Below are positions 47,276-64,000 of a stretch of DNA of 64,000 nt, one piece after another. Made by a program: the position numbers and the translations under genes. How positions within the stretch are numbered: position 1 is the first letter of the stretch; every line of letters begins with the position of its first letter. The notes under the pieces were generated by a model that was not told the origin of the DNA, ran no database searches, and saw nothing but the letters and a program-made list of their open reading frames with translations. Source of the DNA: Aphrophora alni. Taxonomy: Eukaryota > Arthropoda > Insecta > Hemiptera > Aphrophoridae. Where the stretch lies: assembly GCA_963513935.1 (NCBI GenBank), contig OY740773.1:95775291-95839290 (forward strand), in the 5' to 3' direction.

Positions 47276-47586
47276 TCATTTCTTTCCTTCTAACTTTATC
47301 GCCGTGTCATAGATCATATTGGAACGAAAATGTAGTTGGTCGTTTAACACATCATTCGTGTGATATTTACGTGCTTTATATATTTCGTATTCTTCTAATG
47401 CATTTAACTGTCCGCCCTTACCACACAAGTGCAACGGTTGGAGATTCGTGTTAAAGTTAGAATACGAATGGCCCGTTTCCATACTATGTTTTGCATACTT
47501 TGACTGGAAGTTGACTGTCCTGTTGTTGAGTAGATGTTCTTTATACCTTTTCGAGAAGTGCCTCCCCGTTTGACCTATATAAAAAG
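47276..47586 (-). pseudogene. Penelope-like GIY-YIG endonuclease, 5'-truncated
   Basis: The minus strand reads YIGQTGRHFSKRYKEHLLNN, then SKYAKHSMETGHSYSNF and LEEYEIYKARKYHTNDVLND, and stops at 47276. The YIG motif and the Arg of GRxFxxR are present. The GIY motif and the CxxC pair upstream are cut off at about 47586. The frame is open across all 103 codons, which suggests relatively recent insertion or short age, but a protein with half a nuclease fold would not work. In an intact element this domain nicks the target DNA. Confidence 0.85.
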
Positions 47587-47942
47587 AAATAGGTTAAAGC
47601 AAAAAACATAACACCTATCGAGATGTCATCTGGCGTATATAGGATGAATTGCAATGACTGCGCGTGTTTAATCGTGACTTGGGCACATTTGCAATGAATA
47701 TAAAATTATTTTACAACTAGATTCTGCTATATAAGCGGGTTGATCGCCGTAGTCTGAACCATCATTCTTTATTATTTCTCAATGGAACACAAATTCAAAC
47801 TACAATAAGTGCTAAATTTTTAGGCCTATTATTCGATAAAGACTCTCTTGGATTCCATATTTATCTGATCTGAAAATACGGTGTAATAAAATACCATGTT
47901 ACGTGTTCTTAGCGGTTCTCGGTGGTAAGCTGATAGGACCTG

Positions 47943-48148
47943 TATTTATTTCTATATTAGTACTTACGTCAAGCAGTATATTTTGGATATTTCCAGCTGT
48001 TTTGGTACTATCATACCATCATCAGACAACAAAATACTTTGAATATGCAAACCGTAATATACAATGCACAAAAACATAATACGAATCGGTACTACCGAAT
48101 TACCGTACACGTCAAGATATACTGCATGACGTAAGTACTAAATAAATA
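47943..48148. mobile_element. ~206-bp foldback element inserted in the non-LTR RT
   Basis: Inverted ends TATTTATT...TAGTACTTACGTCAAGCAG (47943-47976) and CTGCATGACGTAAGTACTAA...ATAAATA (48122-48148) match apart from a 6-bp gap and one mismatch. It separates two halves of one RT gene. A short piece of RT sequence occurs on both sides (gataggacctgtat before, attagaacttgtat after), which looks like an aged target-site duplication of about 12-14 bp. Inside lies a hammerhead-like core on the minus strand. Confidence 0.7.
47992..48030 (-). ncRNA. Hammerhead-like core inside the foldback element (probably inactive)
   Basis: On the minus strand: a perfect CTGATGA box (48019-48025), one extra T, stem II GGTA/TACC around a 6-base loop, then AAAA (48000-48003) where GAAA is needed, and ACAGCTGG, an imperfect stem III. 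The G-to-A change at the GAAA box would be expected to abolish cleavage. The arrangement otherwise parallels the Penelope-associated motifs in this window. Confidence 0.4.
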
Positions 48149-49085
48149 CCAAAGCAGTCACAAGGCACTATGGAAATTAGAACTTGTATGTTCCGAAATA
48201 CCGTGTAGCTGTTCGATGGCTCATTGATTATGGCTCCGTAGAAACTTGATGCCGTACATAATTCTTCAATTGATACTGTTTCTTGAGCATTTCGTTCGAG
48301 CCCAGTCTCTAGTTTATTTGCCGTGACTGGTGAACCATCTCTTTCTGGACGAAGACAGAAACTATAAATAGCATGTGTTATTGTTAGTCTGCGCTCTAAA
48401 CCGTATCATCCAGCATACGATATCGTCTTTAAAAATCCTTTGGCTAAACGATATCAATATCAACATAATCGGTCTGCCCCTTTCGGCATTAGAACAATTA
48501 GAATCCTTAACAATTTGGGCCTTCTACTTCCTCCAATGAATAAGTATACTCCATGTTTAGTTCCTCCGTGTTTCATTTAAATGCCAAATTTAGATTTTTC
48601 ACTGTCAAGTTTCATGAAGCAAAACACTCCTGATATTTGTATCATTTTGCAAGGTACCTGGGCATTGCGGAATTTCAGGAAACACAAAAGCTGACGAAGC
48701 GGTAAAGGAAGCTACAAGTCAGATACCAATCACAAGCGTGTTATGGTATCTGATTTTGTATCGAGAGTTAAAATTATTTTGCGCCAGATAAATAATTCTT
48801 CCCACTCTGTATTTGTCTGGGAAGAAGAGTGGGCAAATACAGAGTCCAATAAGCTGAGGGAAGTGAATTGTACCGGCCGCCCGTGGAATTCATCATCTGT
48901 ATTTGTCTGTGAGCTGTCGTGAGGAAATGGTCGTATTGGTCATTCCATGATAGCTCATGGATTTCTAGTGTAGCAGGGTAATATGCCACAATGCCCATTT
49001 TGTCAAGGTGTATTGTAATTAAGCACATTCTCATTGAATGGGTTATGTTAAGAGATGTGTGTCGAACATTTACCCTAACCAATTC

Positions 49086-51189
49086 TATTCAGGTGATGTA
49101 GGCTATAATATTTTGTTTATTGGTATAATTAACTAATTGTTTGTATAAATTTTATCTATGGAAAACTCGTCGCATGGCCATTTTACAGCCTTTAATATGT
49201 TATGTTGTTGTTTATTTTCATTTGTTTCATTTCGAGTTGATCTTCTTATTGTTCTTCTAAATGTTGTATATTATCGTTATTATTTTTTTCTCTCATTTGT
49301 AAGATTTAAGGTGAAGCATCTTCATGCTCATTTTTTTGAAAGTGATAATGACTGGGGAAAAAAATAACTATATATAAGGGATTTTTATGAAAAGCGCCTG
49401 TCTGTAATTATACGGATCGTGGAAACTTTGACAATTTGTTATAAATATATTAAAATAAAAACAGTTTATTTAGTAAAAAACTCTTTTTTTCCCTAACTTT
49501 AACATTTCATCATCTCCTACATATTACCGTTATTGTTTGACATTACATAATCAAATTTAACTTTATCGTATTCAAACAATCGTTTTAAGGCGAGACCTAA
49601 TAGTTATTAAAAAAAAATTAACATTCTACACATTCTAACCCCTGTTTCCCTTATTATTATTTGTAAATTTTGATTTTATCTCAATTTTTTTCTGTAACAT
49701 ATTGCAACTAGGTCTTGTGACCTGTATTGATGAACACTATTCTAATATGTTATTATTTTTTACAGTCCAATCACAAGTATAAAAAATACTTAAAGTGTTT
49801 TCTCAGTATCGCAGCATCTGATCTTGCGGCTTATTTATCTTCAAGCAGTCATAACATATCTCCATTCATTATAAAAGCTGTTTATTCTTGCCAAATGCTT
49901 CACAGCTATCCTTTGTTCTTCTACGCAACGGTAGGAATCTTTAATCTACGCGTTACGGTGAATACTATAATTGGTAATGTTCCTTAGTATTCTGTTTTTG
50001 GAGCCTCTATATTATATTAATATTTGTTTTCTTGTCATCACTTCATATTTGTATACCTTAAGAGTTGCATAATTTGCTTATAAAGTTGCAGTTTTTTTTA
50101 TACATTGTTAATACAGAATGTAGACAAAATAACTACTGAAATATTCTGAATTTATTTTTAAGTTCATACGTTTTCTTTTGTAAATGCACTTTCCAACTTA
50201 ATTTAGCATCAAGAGTCATGCCAAAGTATTTGGCTGAGTAGCTATAATGCTATGGTTTCTAAATTTAAAGTGGTGAAAACAGCTGTAATTCATACTGTTA
50301 ACAAAATTGACTAATTATTCCTAATTGAAGTTTAGTTTTATTAGGTTATTCGTAGTGTAAGTTTAGTTTTAAAACTGTACCATCATTCATAATTATTATA
50401 AATAATTAATTGTTGTAAGTTATCATATTCAATGGTGTTATTTTTTACTTACGAGTATGTTCTATCAAAAATAATAGATATTAATATTAAAACAAACACT
50501 TTTTAGTTTAAACTTCAACTTTATTTAAAATTTACCGACCATGGTTTCGCTAGTTACAAGGTAGTTACATGAATTAAAAGGTAATTAAAATGAAATACCA
50601 CTAAACACCTACGGTCTTTAGCAGAAATAATAATAGTAATAATAATAATATATTTTATTTCTCATGTGCAAATTATCAACTACAACAAATACAAAATAAC
50701 AACAAATATAATAATAATAGGTTTATACTATAATAAAATACTAATTCTTAAAGAAGGTAACACAGTAGTCCCTATCCCGTCCATGTTAATTTCACCATTT
50801 TTAGGTACACTTAACTTCTTTAAAAAGTATCCTAGCAACCTGAAATTTTTATACATTGTCTTACACACCTTTCTCAACAATAATAAGAACCACTTTTGTT
50901 CTAAGGTCAAAAATAATTTTTTTATGAATTTTTTTAAAAACATAAATATTTTATCGCGTTTTTTAATTATAAAATAATTAAAACTCGGGTTGTATCAATA
51001 ATTTTGTAATTTCACTTCCTATTATTATTTGTTAATATACACAGAAGGTCTGTAAAAAATTTCATTAAAATCGGTTCATAAATGTGTCTAAAAAATGTAC
51101 CGGACGAAGAAAAAAGTAAATTTTCGGTAAATCGCATATAAAGCCTTAGTCTATGGTGACTATATCATAAAACTTTAATTTTCATACCT
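49086..51189. other. AT-rich DNA, no gene called
   Basis: This may include the 3' end of the non-LTR element just after 49085. An 86-codon plus frame (49727-49987) lies in a less AT-rich patch but is unrecognised. Overlapping frames at 50666-50977 on both strands come from A/T-rich DNA. A TTTCATTAAAATCGGTTCAT phrase near 51060 is the kind of sequence I have seen in insect multicopy repeats. Confidence 0.45.
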
Positions 51190-51814
51190 TTAAAAAAGCC
51201 CAGCACCATAACTTGGTTCATCTTGATTTTCTGCCTCTTCAATCCTTCTTTTTATTGTTTTCTTTGCCTTTCGGGCCCTCTTTTCAATTTCTTGATGGGC
51301 TCGTTCAGCTTCTCGCACACGCTTCGCATCAAGCTTTTGTAGGCCTATAACACAGTTCGGTCCTGCCTTTCCACACAAATACTCTAAAACCCTTACTTTG
51401 GCTAAGAGTCCATCATTGTAGGATAAAACTGCATCCAACACTCCAATTTTTATTGTCTCACTGTTTACAAAGGTGTTTTTTGGGAGTCTCGACCAAATCA
51501 CATTGTTAAAAGATTCGTTGCAGTTTTGAGTTTTTTTTTTTCAGACATCTTTTCAGTAGGTTAGGATCACATAAACTAACAAAGACAGGCTTTATAGCTT
51601 CCATGATGTCAAGAGGGAGTGAATTGGTGTGCTCTGGACATGGTAGGCCTTGGGCTGCGGCTCGGTTGTACTTGCACCATGATTCCAATCCTAACGGGCA
51701 TAACCCATGCTGCGGGTCGGCGTCAGTCGAAGCCTTGTGGTAAAATATCGCCCAACAGGCTTGCTTCATTTCATCTAATGTACTGCTGGCTCTGATGGCT
51801 TTACCATAGTAATC
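51190..51814 (-). pseudogene. Mutator-like transposase, C-terminal exon with one frameshift
   Basis: The minus strand encodes DYYGKAIRASSTLDEMKQAC and continues through HGLCPLGLESWCKYNRA, HTNSLPLDIMEAIKPVF and CDPNLLKRCL to an A-run. After a frame change it goes on with KTQNCNESFNNVIWSRLPKN, VLDAVLSYNDG and an Arg/Lys-rich helical tail ending PSYGAGLF and TAA (51190). The His/Cys-containing HGLCP..SWC block, NES(F)N..IW.R.PK and the basic tail are hallmarks of the Mutator-like transposase domain proteins abundant in Hemiptera and other arthropods. The frameshift is in an 11-base A tract (51531-51541 on the plus strand) and could be genuine or a homopolymer error. The sequence before DYYG has AG at the join (51815-51816), so an upstream intron is likely, but no 5' exon was found. 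Confidence 0.85.
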
Positions 51815-52480
51815 CTGTATACTATAACATAACAGAACGTTTGTTATATAATATTTTGATTTATCTAATTTTAATTTAATTTATTTTTATTTTAATTCTC
51901 TTGAAAACTTTTGAAAAACTATTATGATGGTTTAAGTAAATTAATTCAACAAAACAAGTTTTATCCTTTAACTAACTTTAGGATTTATTAGCAAAAACAA
52001 TTATTTATAACAACAGTATCAATTCAATTTATCTATTCATTGAAATATCTTAAGGCTACTTCATTCTCTCACACTTGCATTCTTTAAAACTAATTTACTC
52101 TAATACACAATATTATTGATTACAAATTTAAAATCTACAATTGATTATTCAATTTACATAAAATCAAAACTCTACAAAATGTTCAACAAATCTTGTCCAA
52201 AATGTTCTTATTAAATTTATCTCAATTTTATTACAAAACAAAACAATTATCTTAATTAACTTATTTTTCCAAATTTACTTTTATTTTTTGCCGGCTAGCT
52301 CAATTACTTTACTTTTAAATTAATTATACAAAAAAAAACTTGACTCTTATCTCGGGCATGGGAACTTTTAATGACTCAATTAAAGTGAAATACTAACTCT
52401 AATGATTATTTATTATGAAATTTTGTACTTATCAACAATTCTCCTCGTCCGCTATAATTTTGGCACTTTTACACAACACA
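51815..52480. other. Possible intron or unique AT-rich DNA upstream of the Mutator-like exon
   Basis: The sequence is strongly AT-rich and without an open frame. On the minus strand it ends in TATAGTATACAG just before the exon, an acceptable 3' splice site with a weak pyrimidine tract. Confidence 0.35.
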
Positions 52481-53640
52481 AATCACTAACTATGCACAAC
52501 AACACAACGGATCCTTAGCCTGTGAAGTCGGATGCTGCTAACACTGGTTCATTGACTGGTGGTGAATCTCTGGTGATACTCCGCTAACTCTATTTAATCT
52601 CCTTACTCGTTCTTGATTACTATGGACTCCGACGCGATGATCTCTCCTCTTCTTTTATGAAATTTAAACTCTTTGACTCTATTTAATTTATGAATCTAAC
52701 AAACTTCAAGATAAATTACTAAATTTTGTTGCGGCTCTGCCTTTAAATTAACCAATGACTTAGAATTAAACCCTCAGGTTAATTCTTAACACTTAACACC
52801 TCCTACTCTGATTCCTAGCTGTAAGTCAAGACTTACACGCTCTTAACCCCAGTTCTAGACTGCACTCTCCTTACTGTTCGATTTCACCTCTCCTGAAATT
52901 CAAGTGTAGCGTCCTCTTCGCTTATTGGTTAAATCTCATTTTTTTTAAAACTCAGGCCTCTCCGGATTGGACCTCTAACTTTCCAAAATCGTTGGTTTTT
53001 TATTACACGCGCTGGCTTCACCCTCGGAGATACCGTTAGGAATTCGCTTTCTCATTTTTTACAACACGCAGCTGCGTTGAATAGCAAAACTCCGTTATGT
53101 TTTCTACTAAAGTTTTATTTATGTCGGCGAACTTTCTTCTCTTAAGTAAAACAGAATGTCTTCTTTCCCTTGTCCTTGTCACGTTTGTCAATTTGTACAG
53201 TTATTTTCGAAACTTAACCTTGCAGCTGCTCTTTCGGTAATGTTGCTTGTCCACATGTGTTCTGTTTCAATTTACACATTTACACAATTATTTATCAATG
53301 TTAACTTTTGATTGATTATTATTATTTTAATATTTGATATTAGGCCTAATTAATTATTTATCCATTGTGATCGTTTGAGATCGTTATACTACTATCAATA
53401 ACAGAACTAGTTAGCCTACCTCGCCCGGAGAGCTTTTCGAGATGTAACTTCGAGATGTAAACAAAACAACACAGTAAACAGATACTTTTGTTGCTAGGCA
53501 GCAGAAAGCAGAAGCTTTTGCAGCTGTTGCTGAGTACACAAACAGGTTAGGCAACACAACTAAAACAAATAACTAAAAAGCGCGAACAATATATAATATA
53601 ACACTGATTTTGCTCTTCGCTGTCATGCGATCACTGAAAC
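52481..53640. other. 1.1-kb less AT-rich block, possible LTR/leader on the minus strand
   Basis: Base composition shifts clearly here. On the minus strand the part from about 52810 down starts TGTTAAGAATTAACC and leads to ATAGCGGACGAGGAG at about 52455, which distantly recalls the GGCGACGAGGA primer-binding area of some insect LTR elements. No gag/pol follows and no second LTR is present. It could instead be the 5' region of the Mutator-like gene. 53400-53630 contains two copies of CGAGATGTAA eight bases apart. Confidence 0.25.
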
Positions 53641-60254
<6,614 letters not shown>

Positions 60255-60339
60255 AAAGATAATTAGTAATTGTGTGCTGAAACAATGTTTTATTTATTTA
60301 TTCTAACAAAAGAATGCAGGGGGAATCAATGGCCAATTC

Positions 60340-60860
60340 CTAACAGTAGTGTGTTATAAGTTGAATAACACAAGAGGTATGCACAAAAAAGTGTTTAAAT
60401 GGCCACCATTTTGACATTTGTAACTAGATTTTTTGAAAAAAGTCAACTCGAACGTGCTATAACTGTTACAATGCGAACATCACAATTTCTATGGATGTCA
60501 GGATTAGATATAACATTTTTACAATAACTTACTATTTATCATCGTAGCATGGTCGAGTTGATATTACATGCGGGATTTAAATATGCATTTTTTTATTTTT
60601 CTAATTTGGTGTTTTATAAATTGAATAAAACACTTAATATAAACAGAAATCTGTTTAAAATTATTATTAATTTAGAGTTTTCTGAACTTTAATAGGGTTC
60701 AAGTTGAGCATATTGTAGTACTCTATACCAATTTGTATGTTTCTGTCCTTATTTTGTGGCTATTATTGTTGACCTACAAACGATATCGATGGACGGATGA
60801 CCTGTCAAAAATCACGTTTTCGGTTACCTCGTGAAACTAAATATTTGACCTTATCTTAAA
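60340..60860. mobile_element. Possible TE remnant related to the satellite flank
   Basis: This shares order and wording with 36640-36880: GTTGAATAACACAAGA here against GTCGAACAACACAAGAA there, then CTATACCAATTTGTATG and GACGGATGACCTGTC. A second internal start-like GTTTTATAAATTGAATAAAAC lies at 60611. No reading frame is preserved. Confidence 0.35.
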
Positions 60861-62568
60861 CAAGGTAAAGTAAATTAAATCTAAATTATGAGTACTTGTT
60901 TAATATTACTCTACATACAAATTGGTCAACCGGTCTCTACTTAATTTTATTCCATACTTTTGTCTTAATATATGCAAACTATAAAAATATCATTTACATA
61001 TATTAAAATCATAGTAATCATAAGTGAGTTAATGAAAAATATTACAATAAAACAACATTTTTGAGAAAATAAATAACTATTATATTTTTCTTCCTAAAAA
61101 GAAACATTTTTTCAATAGTTACACTTGTCTTATTTAAAATGATACAACAAACATATTCTCGAAGTGTGACTATAAAACACACTTGGCAGTATTCACGTAT
61201 AACGTTAGGCGTCCTTTTAACGACACAAATAAAATTTCTTACATCTCGCATTTAATTGCTTTTCTTAATATTTATGACTCCTTTCTTGATAAAATTAGTT
61301 AATAGTTTTTTTATTGTTAAAAACAACATAATACGTTAAATCCATTTACTTTAATGTGAACATTGATAATTACTCCAAAACATTTTAAAACCGTTTTGTG
61401 TTAATAAAAACTGAATGTTTTATGAAGAATATCTTTAATGTTTCTGAATTTAGGATATTGATAATATGAATTAATGAACACAAACTCTCTAGATTAGACA
61501 ATGTTTTTATTAAACTGATACTTTACTCTTTATTTATTTACCCTGTGTATGAACACTAATTATAAATATTGAAAACATATAAAATGGGAATTTTAAGTAT
61601 TAAACAATTATATTTACAGAATATATTTTTTTCGTATTTATTAGTTAGTTCAAGTTTTCAATTTGTGAGTTTCAAACACACATTTCCAATAATAAATTTT
61701 ATCGTAATTAATTAATTGTTATTTTTCGTTTATATTTATAAACCTGTATGTAACAATAATAATATATTTCTATATTACGTATTGCGTACGTTATTTTCGT
61801 TAGAGTTAAAATTAACTATAAATAAACAGGTATTAAATATATAAACAACCAATCATATTAGATAATGATTTAATTCAAAGGTGGTATTGTTTTCGGCTCA
61901 CGGTGTCCTAGAAAAAAAAATTAATTTACCCATACCCGCGGTAATTACTGTTAGAGATGAATTTAAATTTCATATCAAATAAAAAATTGTGTTTGTATAC
62001 CGTCTTCGGATAAGATGGTATGTAAAGTGTTGGTAATATTATCATTGTTACAAGCCTCCTTCTATTAAAAACATAATCTGTCAATAGTTTTAGTGAATAC
62101 ATTATTATATTCCTAAGAACTCATATATTGTGTACTCAATTTTTAGTTGAAAAAAAAAAACAAACAAATATATGACATCAACTAACATTTTATTTGGAAA
62201 TTTAAAATGCATATTTTTAATGTTTCACTTTTTGTACAACAAATATAATATGAAACTTTCAATTAATAATAATTCAATAAATTTATAATATTTACTAGGA
62301 ATTACGGAATAAGTTAGCTATTTATATACCGGTAGTAGTGAAATGAAGGAGTAGGTAAATTGATATTTAAAATTGTGTTATTCTGAAACATTTCAACAGA
62401 AATTGACAAAGGCAAGATATCAGAAATTGCTACCATAGGCAGAAGATAGTAATCAAATTAATTAATAATTTCATATTAACTACCAACCATTAATTGTATA
62501 TTGAAGGGAAAACGGAGTAACAAATAATTAGGTAATCTAATTTTATAACATATGTGTTCTTAACATTA

Positions 62569-62647
<79 letters not shown>

Positions 62648-63217
62648 GGCTGATTTTCGTTGCAATTATAATATACAATTATAAGACGATGTTCTATGAT
62701 AATAATTATTAAATTAATACTTTTTTATTATTATTTCTTCTAATAATATTTATATTTGCTGCTAGATGAAGTTGATTTTCAACAGTGATTGACCTAATTA
62801 TTTTATTATAATTATACTGCATACCTTTTTTATGACGGAGATAGATTTGAAGAATTACCTTTGAACTTGCTGTTTCCTTGATATTTAGTAAGCAGTAAAA
62901 ACTATCTACTAAACATACTTCTCTAAGAAAGTATATATTTGAAATCTAAGTACGATAGTATGTGTATAATGATGTGGTAAGACATTTAGTGCATGAAATT
63001 CTATTTCAAATAGTGTAAAGTATAAATAAAGTAGAAAATAACAAATTGATTCAAAATATTTTCATTTATTTTTTCGTGAATGAGATTACTGCCCTTGCAT
63101 TTGTTAGTCGAAAAGTACAAAATGAAATATGTGCTACAGCTAGCAAACAAGGACAAGGAGCTCTGCGTATATTGTTAACATGAAACTAAACCATCTACGA
63201 AGTCATTTTGAGACAGT
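60861..63217. other. AT-rich DNA, no gene
   Basis: Nothing is supported besides an (AT)n run at 62572-62646. The 69-codon minus frame at 61042-61251 is unrecognised. Confidence 0.55.
62572..62646. repeat. (AT)n microsatellite, ~75 bp
   Basis: This is the longest AT run in the window. The minus-strand frame over it is an Ile-Tyr repeat with no protein meaning. Confidence 0.98.
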
Positions 63218-64000
63218 TGTCGGTCTTATTAATTCAAGTCAAATGTCGGAAATGAATTTTTTTCAATCACTAAATGAAGAAAAGACACATTGTCGGTCTT
63301 ATTAATTCAAGTCAAATGTCGGAAATGATTTTTTTTCAATCACTTAATGAAGAAAAGACACATTGTCGGTCTTATTAATTCAAGTCAAATGTCGGAAATG
63401 ATTTTTTTTTTCAATCACTAAATGAAGAAAAGACACATTGTCGGTCTTATTAATTCAATTCAAATGTCGGAAATGATTTTTTTTCAATCACTAAATGAAG
63501 AAAAGACACATTGTCGGTCTTATTAATTCAAGTCAAATGTCGGAAATGATTTTTTTTTTCAATCACTAAATGAAGAAAAGACACATTGTCGGTCTTATTA
63601 ATTCAATTCAAATGTCGGAAATGATTTTTTTTCAATCACTAAATGAAGAAAAGACACATTGTCGGTCTTATTAATTCAAGTCAAATGTCGGAAATGATTT
63701 TTTTTCAATCACTAAATGAAGAAAAGACACATTGTCGGTCTTATTAATTCAAGTCAAATGTCGGAAATGATTTTTTTTTTCAATCACTTAATGAAGAAAA
63801 GACACATTGTCGGTCTTATTAATTCAAGTCAAATGTCGGAAATGATTTTTTTTTTCAATCACTAAATGAAGAAAAGACACATTGTCGGTCTTATTAATTC
63901 AATTCAAATGTCGGAAATGATTTTTTTTCAATCACTAAATGAAGAAAAGAAACATTGTCGGTCTTATTAATTCAAGTCAAATGTCGGAAATGAATTTTTT
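63218..64000. repeat. Tandem array of 73/75-bp units, continues past window end
   Basis: Units start with TGTCGGTCTTATTAATTCAA at 63218, 63291, 63364, 63439, 63512, 63587, 63660, 63733, 63808, 63883 and 63956. Lengths are 73 or 75 bp, set by a T-run of about 8 or 10 bases. A second marker is GTCAAATG versus TTCAAATG. The sequence is otherwise almost invariant. It has no similarity to the 85-bp satellite. The array is cut by the window end, so its true size is unknown. Confidence 0.97.

Larger units (their letters stand above)
46975..47586 (-). mobile_element. Third Penelope-like 3' fragment
   Basis: It comprises an endonuclease remnant (47276-47586) and about 300 bp of 3' region, including a hammerhead-like motif, down to a probable end near 46975. 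It is 5'-truncated within the GIY-YIG domain and directly abuts the non-LTR element that begins about 47600. It differs strongly from both other Penelope-like copies, so at least three lineages are present. Confidence 0.75.
47600..49085 (+). pseudogene. Jockey/I-type non-LTR retrotransposon ORF2 (RT thumb, RNase H, C-terminal zinc motif), decayed
   Basis: Fragments follow the order of a non-LTR ORF2. AKFLGLLFDKD is at 47811. LKIRCNK leads into MLRVLSGSRW (47896) and *ADRTC near 47926. After an insertion come LIDYGSV (about 48218), remnants of the thumb (AFRSSPVSSL-like and RPYHPAYDIVF-like pieces, 48290-48440), the RNase H box VPGHCGISGNTKADEA (48654-48701), and a CPFCQG...IKHILIE zinc-type motif (about 48990-49040) with RDVCRTF after it. 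Several frameshifts and stops break it. RT motifs before the thumb are missing, cut where the third Penelope-like fragment abuts. RT-RNase H with this C-terminal motif fits Jockey-clade elements. Confidence 0.8.

Noticed and set aside
48774..49082. 102-codon minus-strand open frame
   Set aside because: It is antisense to the RNase H and C-terminal zinc region of the non-LTR element, which is recognisable on the plus strand.
50666..50977. 103-codon plus frame with a 71-codon minus frame opposite
   Set aside because: Both come from low-complexity AT-rich DNA and are rich in Asn, Ile, Lys and Phe; neither shows family features.
62490..62678. 62-codon minus-strand open frame
   Set aside because: It is a translated (AT)n repeat giving Ile-Tyr alternation.
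63218..64000. CRISPR-like array
   Set aside because: The apparent spacers are as conserved as the repeats; it is a tandem satellite.

Overview
This window looks like intergenic or heterochromatin-like DNA from an arthropod, most likely an insect; I cannot name the species. It is very AT-rich. It has long (AT)n and (GA)n microsatellites, no operon-like gene packing and no long open reading frame. The transposable-element (TE) families present are typical of arthropods: Penelope-like elements, a Jockey/I-type non-LTR element with RNase H, a Bel/Pao LTR element, an R1/I-type non-LTR 3' end, and a Mutator-like transposase of a type common in Hemiptera. I found no intact host protein-coding gene. 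Every coding stretch I recognise is a decayed piece of a mobile element. Most short open frames in the window are chance frames in AT-rich sequence, translated microsatellites, or antisense shadows of TE genes.

Layout. 1-13 kb: unique AT-rich DNA with a 0.77-kb foldback element (1398-2170), a perfect (TA)n-centred palindrome (2269-2334), several copies of a roughly 200-bp dispersed repeat ('family A'), two copies of a roughly 260-bp repeat ('family B'), and a MITE-like block (11370-12178). 13.9 kb: an isolated hammerhead-ribozyme-like motif. 15.75-17.72 kb: a Penelope-like element with a decayed RT, a GIY-YIG endonuclease domain and an inverted 5' copy of its own 3' end. 22.5-29.2 kb: one long imperfect palindrome with its axis near 25.82 kb; its right arm carries an R1/I-like retrotransposon 3' end. 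32.5-36.55 kb: a 4-kb satellite of 85-bp monomers (47 full units) with an embedded 765-bp higher-order repeat. 40.1-42.2 kb: a decayed Bel/Pao gag-protease abutted by a second Penelope-like 3' fragment. 47.0-49.1 kb: a third Penelope-like fragment next to a decayed non-LTR RT-RNase H gene, whose RT is split by a small foldback element containing a hammerhead-like core. 51.2-51.8 kb: the C-terminal exon of a Mutator-like transposase with one frameshift. 60.1 kb: (GA)n. 62.6 kb: (AT)n. 63.2 kb to the end: a second tandem array of 73/75-bp units that runs off the window.

The most interesting theme is a set of hammerhead-ribozyme-like motifs. Three lie about 185-265 bp downstream of the endonuclease stop codons of three unrelated Penelope-like fragments, and one of these is duplicated in an inverted copy. 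One stands alone at 13.9 kb with a six-base-pair stem I. One sits inside a small foldback element that interrupts a retrotransposon. All calls come from reading sequence and translation by eye; no database search, folding program or alignment was run.
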